Positions 63,016 through 64,000 of a stretch of 64,000 nucleotides of DNA are shown in pieces. The stretch is from Aradus depressus (taxonomy: Eukaryota > Arthropoda > Insecta > Hemiptera > Aradidae). The notes below the pieces were generated by a model that saw nothing but the letters and a program-made list of their open reading frames with translations, had not been told where the DNA came from and did not search any database. The stretch lies in NCBI GenBank assembly GCA_963662175.1, contig OY759216.1, positions 32,567,087 through 32,631,086 on the forward strand, in the 5' to 3' direction. The position numbers and the translations under genes were made by a program. Numbering within the stretch: position 1 is the stretch's first letter; the number at the start of each line of letters is the position of its first letter.

Positions 63016-64000
63016 TACCCCGCGAAAAAAGTGCAAAAAAAAGGAGGCAACGGGACATACACAGAACTGGGGCCGTGTAGGCAACGGGAGACAGATTTGG
63101 GACTATTACTGCATTGGGGCTTAATCCCTTGACAACGAGAGAGACTCGGGACGAGTGGGGATTAATACTAACGGGATTAAGACCACTAATACTCACTTGA
63201 TCAACAGGGGTACCTAGATCTCAGGTCTACCAATATAATAAATATTAAAACGTACATTACACTAAGCCTAATAGAAAAATAAACAATGCCATCTTTGGAT
63301 TCCGGGGAGTAATTCAAGCTACTGGCCTGAACATTAAGAGTGATAGAGCTGAAAACTGGGTCTTCTGCCTCCACAGCTTGCTCGACCTACAGGGTTCTAC
63401 AATATAATACAAGTATCTACAATATAATTATTACTACTTACTAATTAATTTACAGGAGTACTCACTCATGTACAGACAGCTTAGCCAGAGACTGAACTAA
63501 CCTGAAAAAAAACAATGATATATGAATAAATAAAAATCCATAATAAAATGACGGATTAATTCATAACACATTTTTACAAGAAACTTCCTTAGATTTGAAA
63601 GCTCAGTTTCATCAACGGTTTTCTGAGTGCATTATTTTCATGAAACTAAAGGATTGTGATGCATAATATCCACCACACTCCGAATGATTATAAATAGTTA
63701 TGAGACTCAATGATAATTAATCGATTATCAAGGAACACAAATTTTCTGAAGAATTAGTAAGTTTAATTACCGTCTTAAATTACAAGAAGAGGAACGAGGT
63801 TTAATAATTATATTTCTGTTTTTAATTCATTATTAACTTTATTCAATATTGTTTCATTGAACTTTAAATATAATATTTATTTATTTATTGTTTTTTTTAA
63901 ATCAATTTGATCATTATTTATGTTATCTCAGTCCAACAGAGATCACAAATTATTAATTCAATCACAATTATTTTATTTCAATTATTATTTCCCATGGGGG
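63016..64000. other. Right edge: flank of the family E element
   Basis: 63890-63990 is the inverse of 29335-29420 (GAATTAATAATTTGTGATCT, CTCTGTTGGACTGAG, ACATAAATAATGATCAAA). Between it and the element body is about 0.86 kb absent from the first copy. No host gene is seen; the minus-strand frame 62996-63196 is likely noncoding. Confidence 0.45.

Noticed and set aside
63440..63480. Alternative CP7 first exon on the minus strand (ATG followed by GTGAGTAC near 63465)
   Set aside because: The ATG is followed by GT after one base, giving the wrong phase, and no TATA box is at the proper distance; the MPAL exon at 61384-61395 fits all criteria.

Overview
This is AT-rich, intron-bearing, repeat-crowded eukaryotic nuclear DNA from an arthropod. 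The evidence is seven genes for RR-2 (Rebers-Riddiford type 2, chitin-binding) cuticular proteins, plus mariner, pogo/Tigger-like, hAT-like, R1-like and Jockey-like transposon remains. The repeats are typical of insects and the RR-2 sequences look insect-like, but the order cannot be fixed from this window.

The only convincing host genes are the seven cuticular protein genes, called CP1 to CP7 here. CP1 to CP4 are on +, CP5 on -, CP6 on +, CP7 on -. CP4/CP5 and CP6/CP7 are tail-to-tail pairs. Six of them share a split structure: a TATA box, then about 45-48 bp later a start codon in a 4-codon first exon (MQQP, MASV, MASV, MASV, MALT, MPAL), a phase-0 intron of 1.2 to 3.5 kb, and a second exon holding the rest of the signal peptide, the RR-2 domain and an Ala/Gly/Leu/Tyr-rich tail. 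CP1 has only its second exon in the window. The first exons are too short for ORF finding and were located by reading the DNA for TATA box, ATG and donor site.

Region by region: 0-1.1 kb CP1; 1.1-6.2 kb repeats and Jockey-like LINE debris; 6.2-8.7 kb CP2; 8.7-19.1 kb nested repeats, including a perfect 223-bp-arm palindrome at 13 kb; 19.1-21.1 kb CP3; 21.2-35.7 kb LINE, SINE and DNA-transposon remains, including a complete pogo/Tigger-like deletion derivative; 35.7-46.6 kb an inverted duplication holding CP4 and CP5, with a hAT-like MITE in the CP4 intron and a SINE next to the CP5 splice acceptor; 46.6-52.6 kb repeats and a mariner relic with a LINE in it; 52.8-54.8 kb CP6; 54.8-56.9 kb mostly unclassified DNA; 56.9-61.5 kb CP7; 61.5-64 kb repeats.

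The genes probably act together as secreted structural proteins of chitinous cuticle. CP3, CP4 and CP5 share an almost identical core promoter, and CP6 a diverged version, so similar expression timing is expected; CP2 and CP7 have different promoters. I found no new enzymatic or defence system. The most notable signals are the hidden micro-exons, the CP4/CP5 inverted duplication with mosaic (gene-conversion-like) exons, and several long inverted repeats that could form hairpin RNAs.
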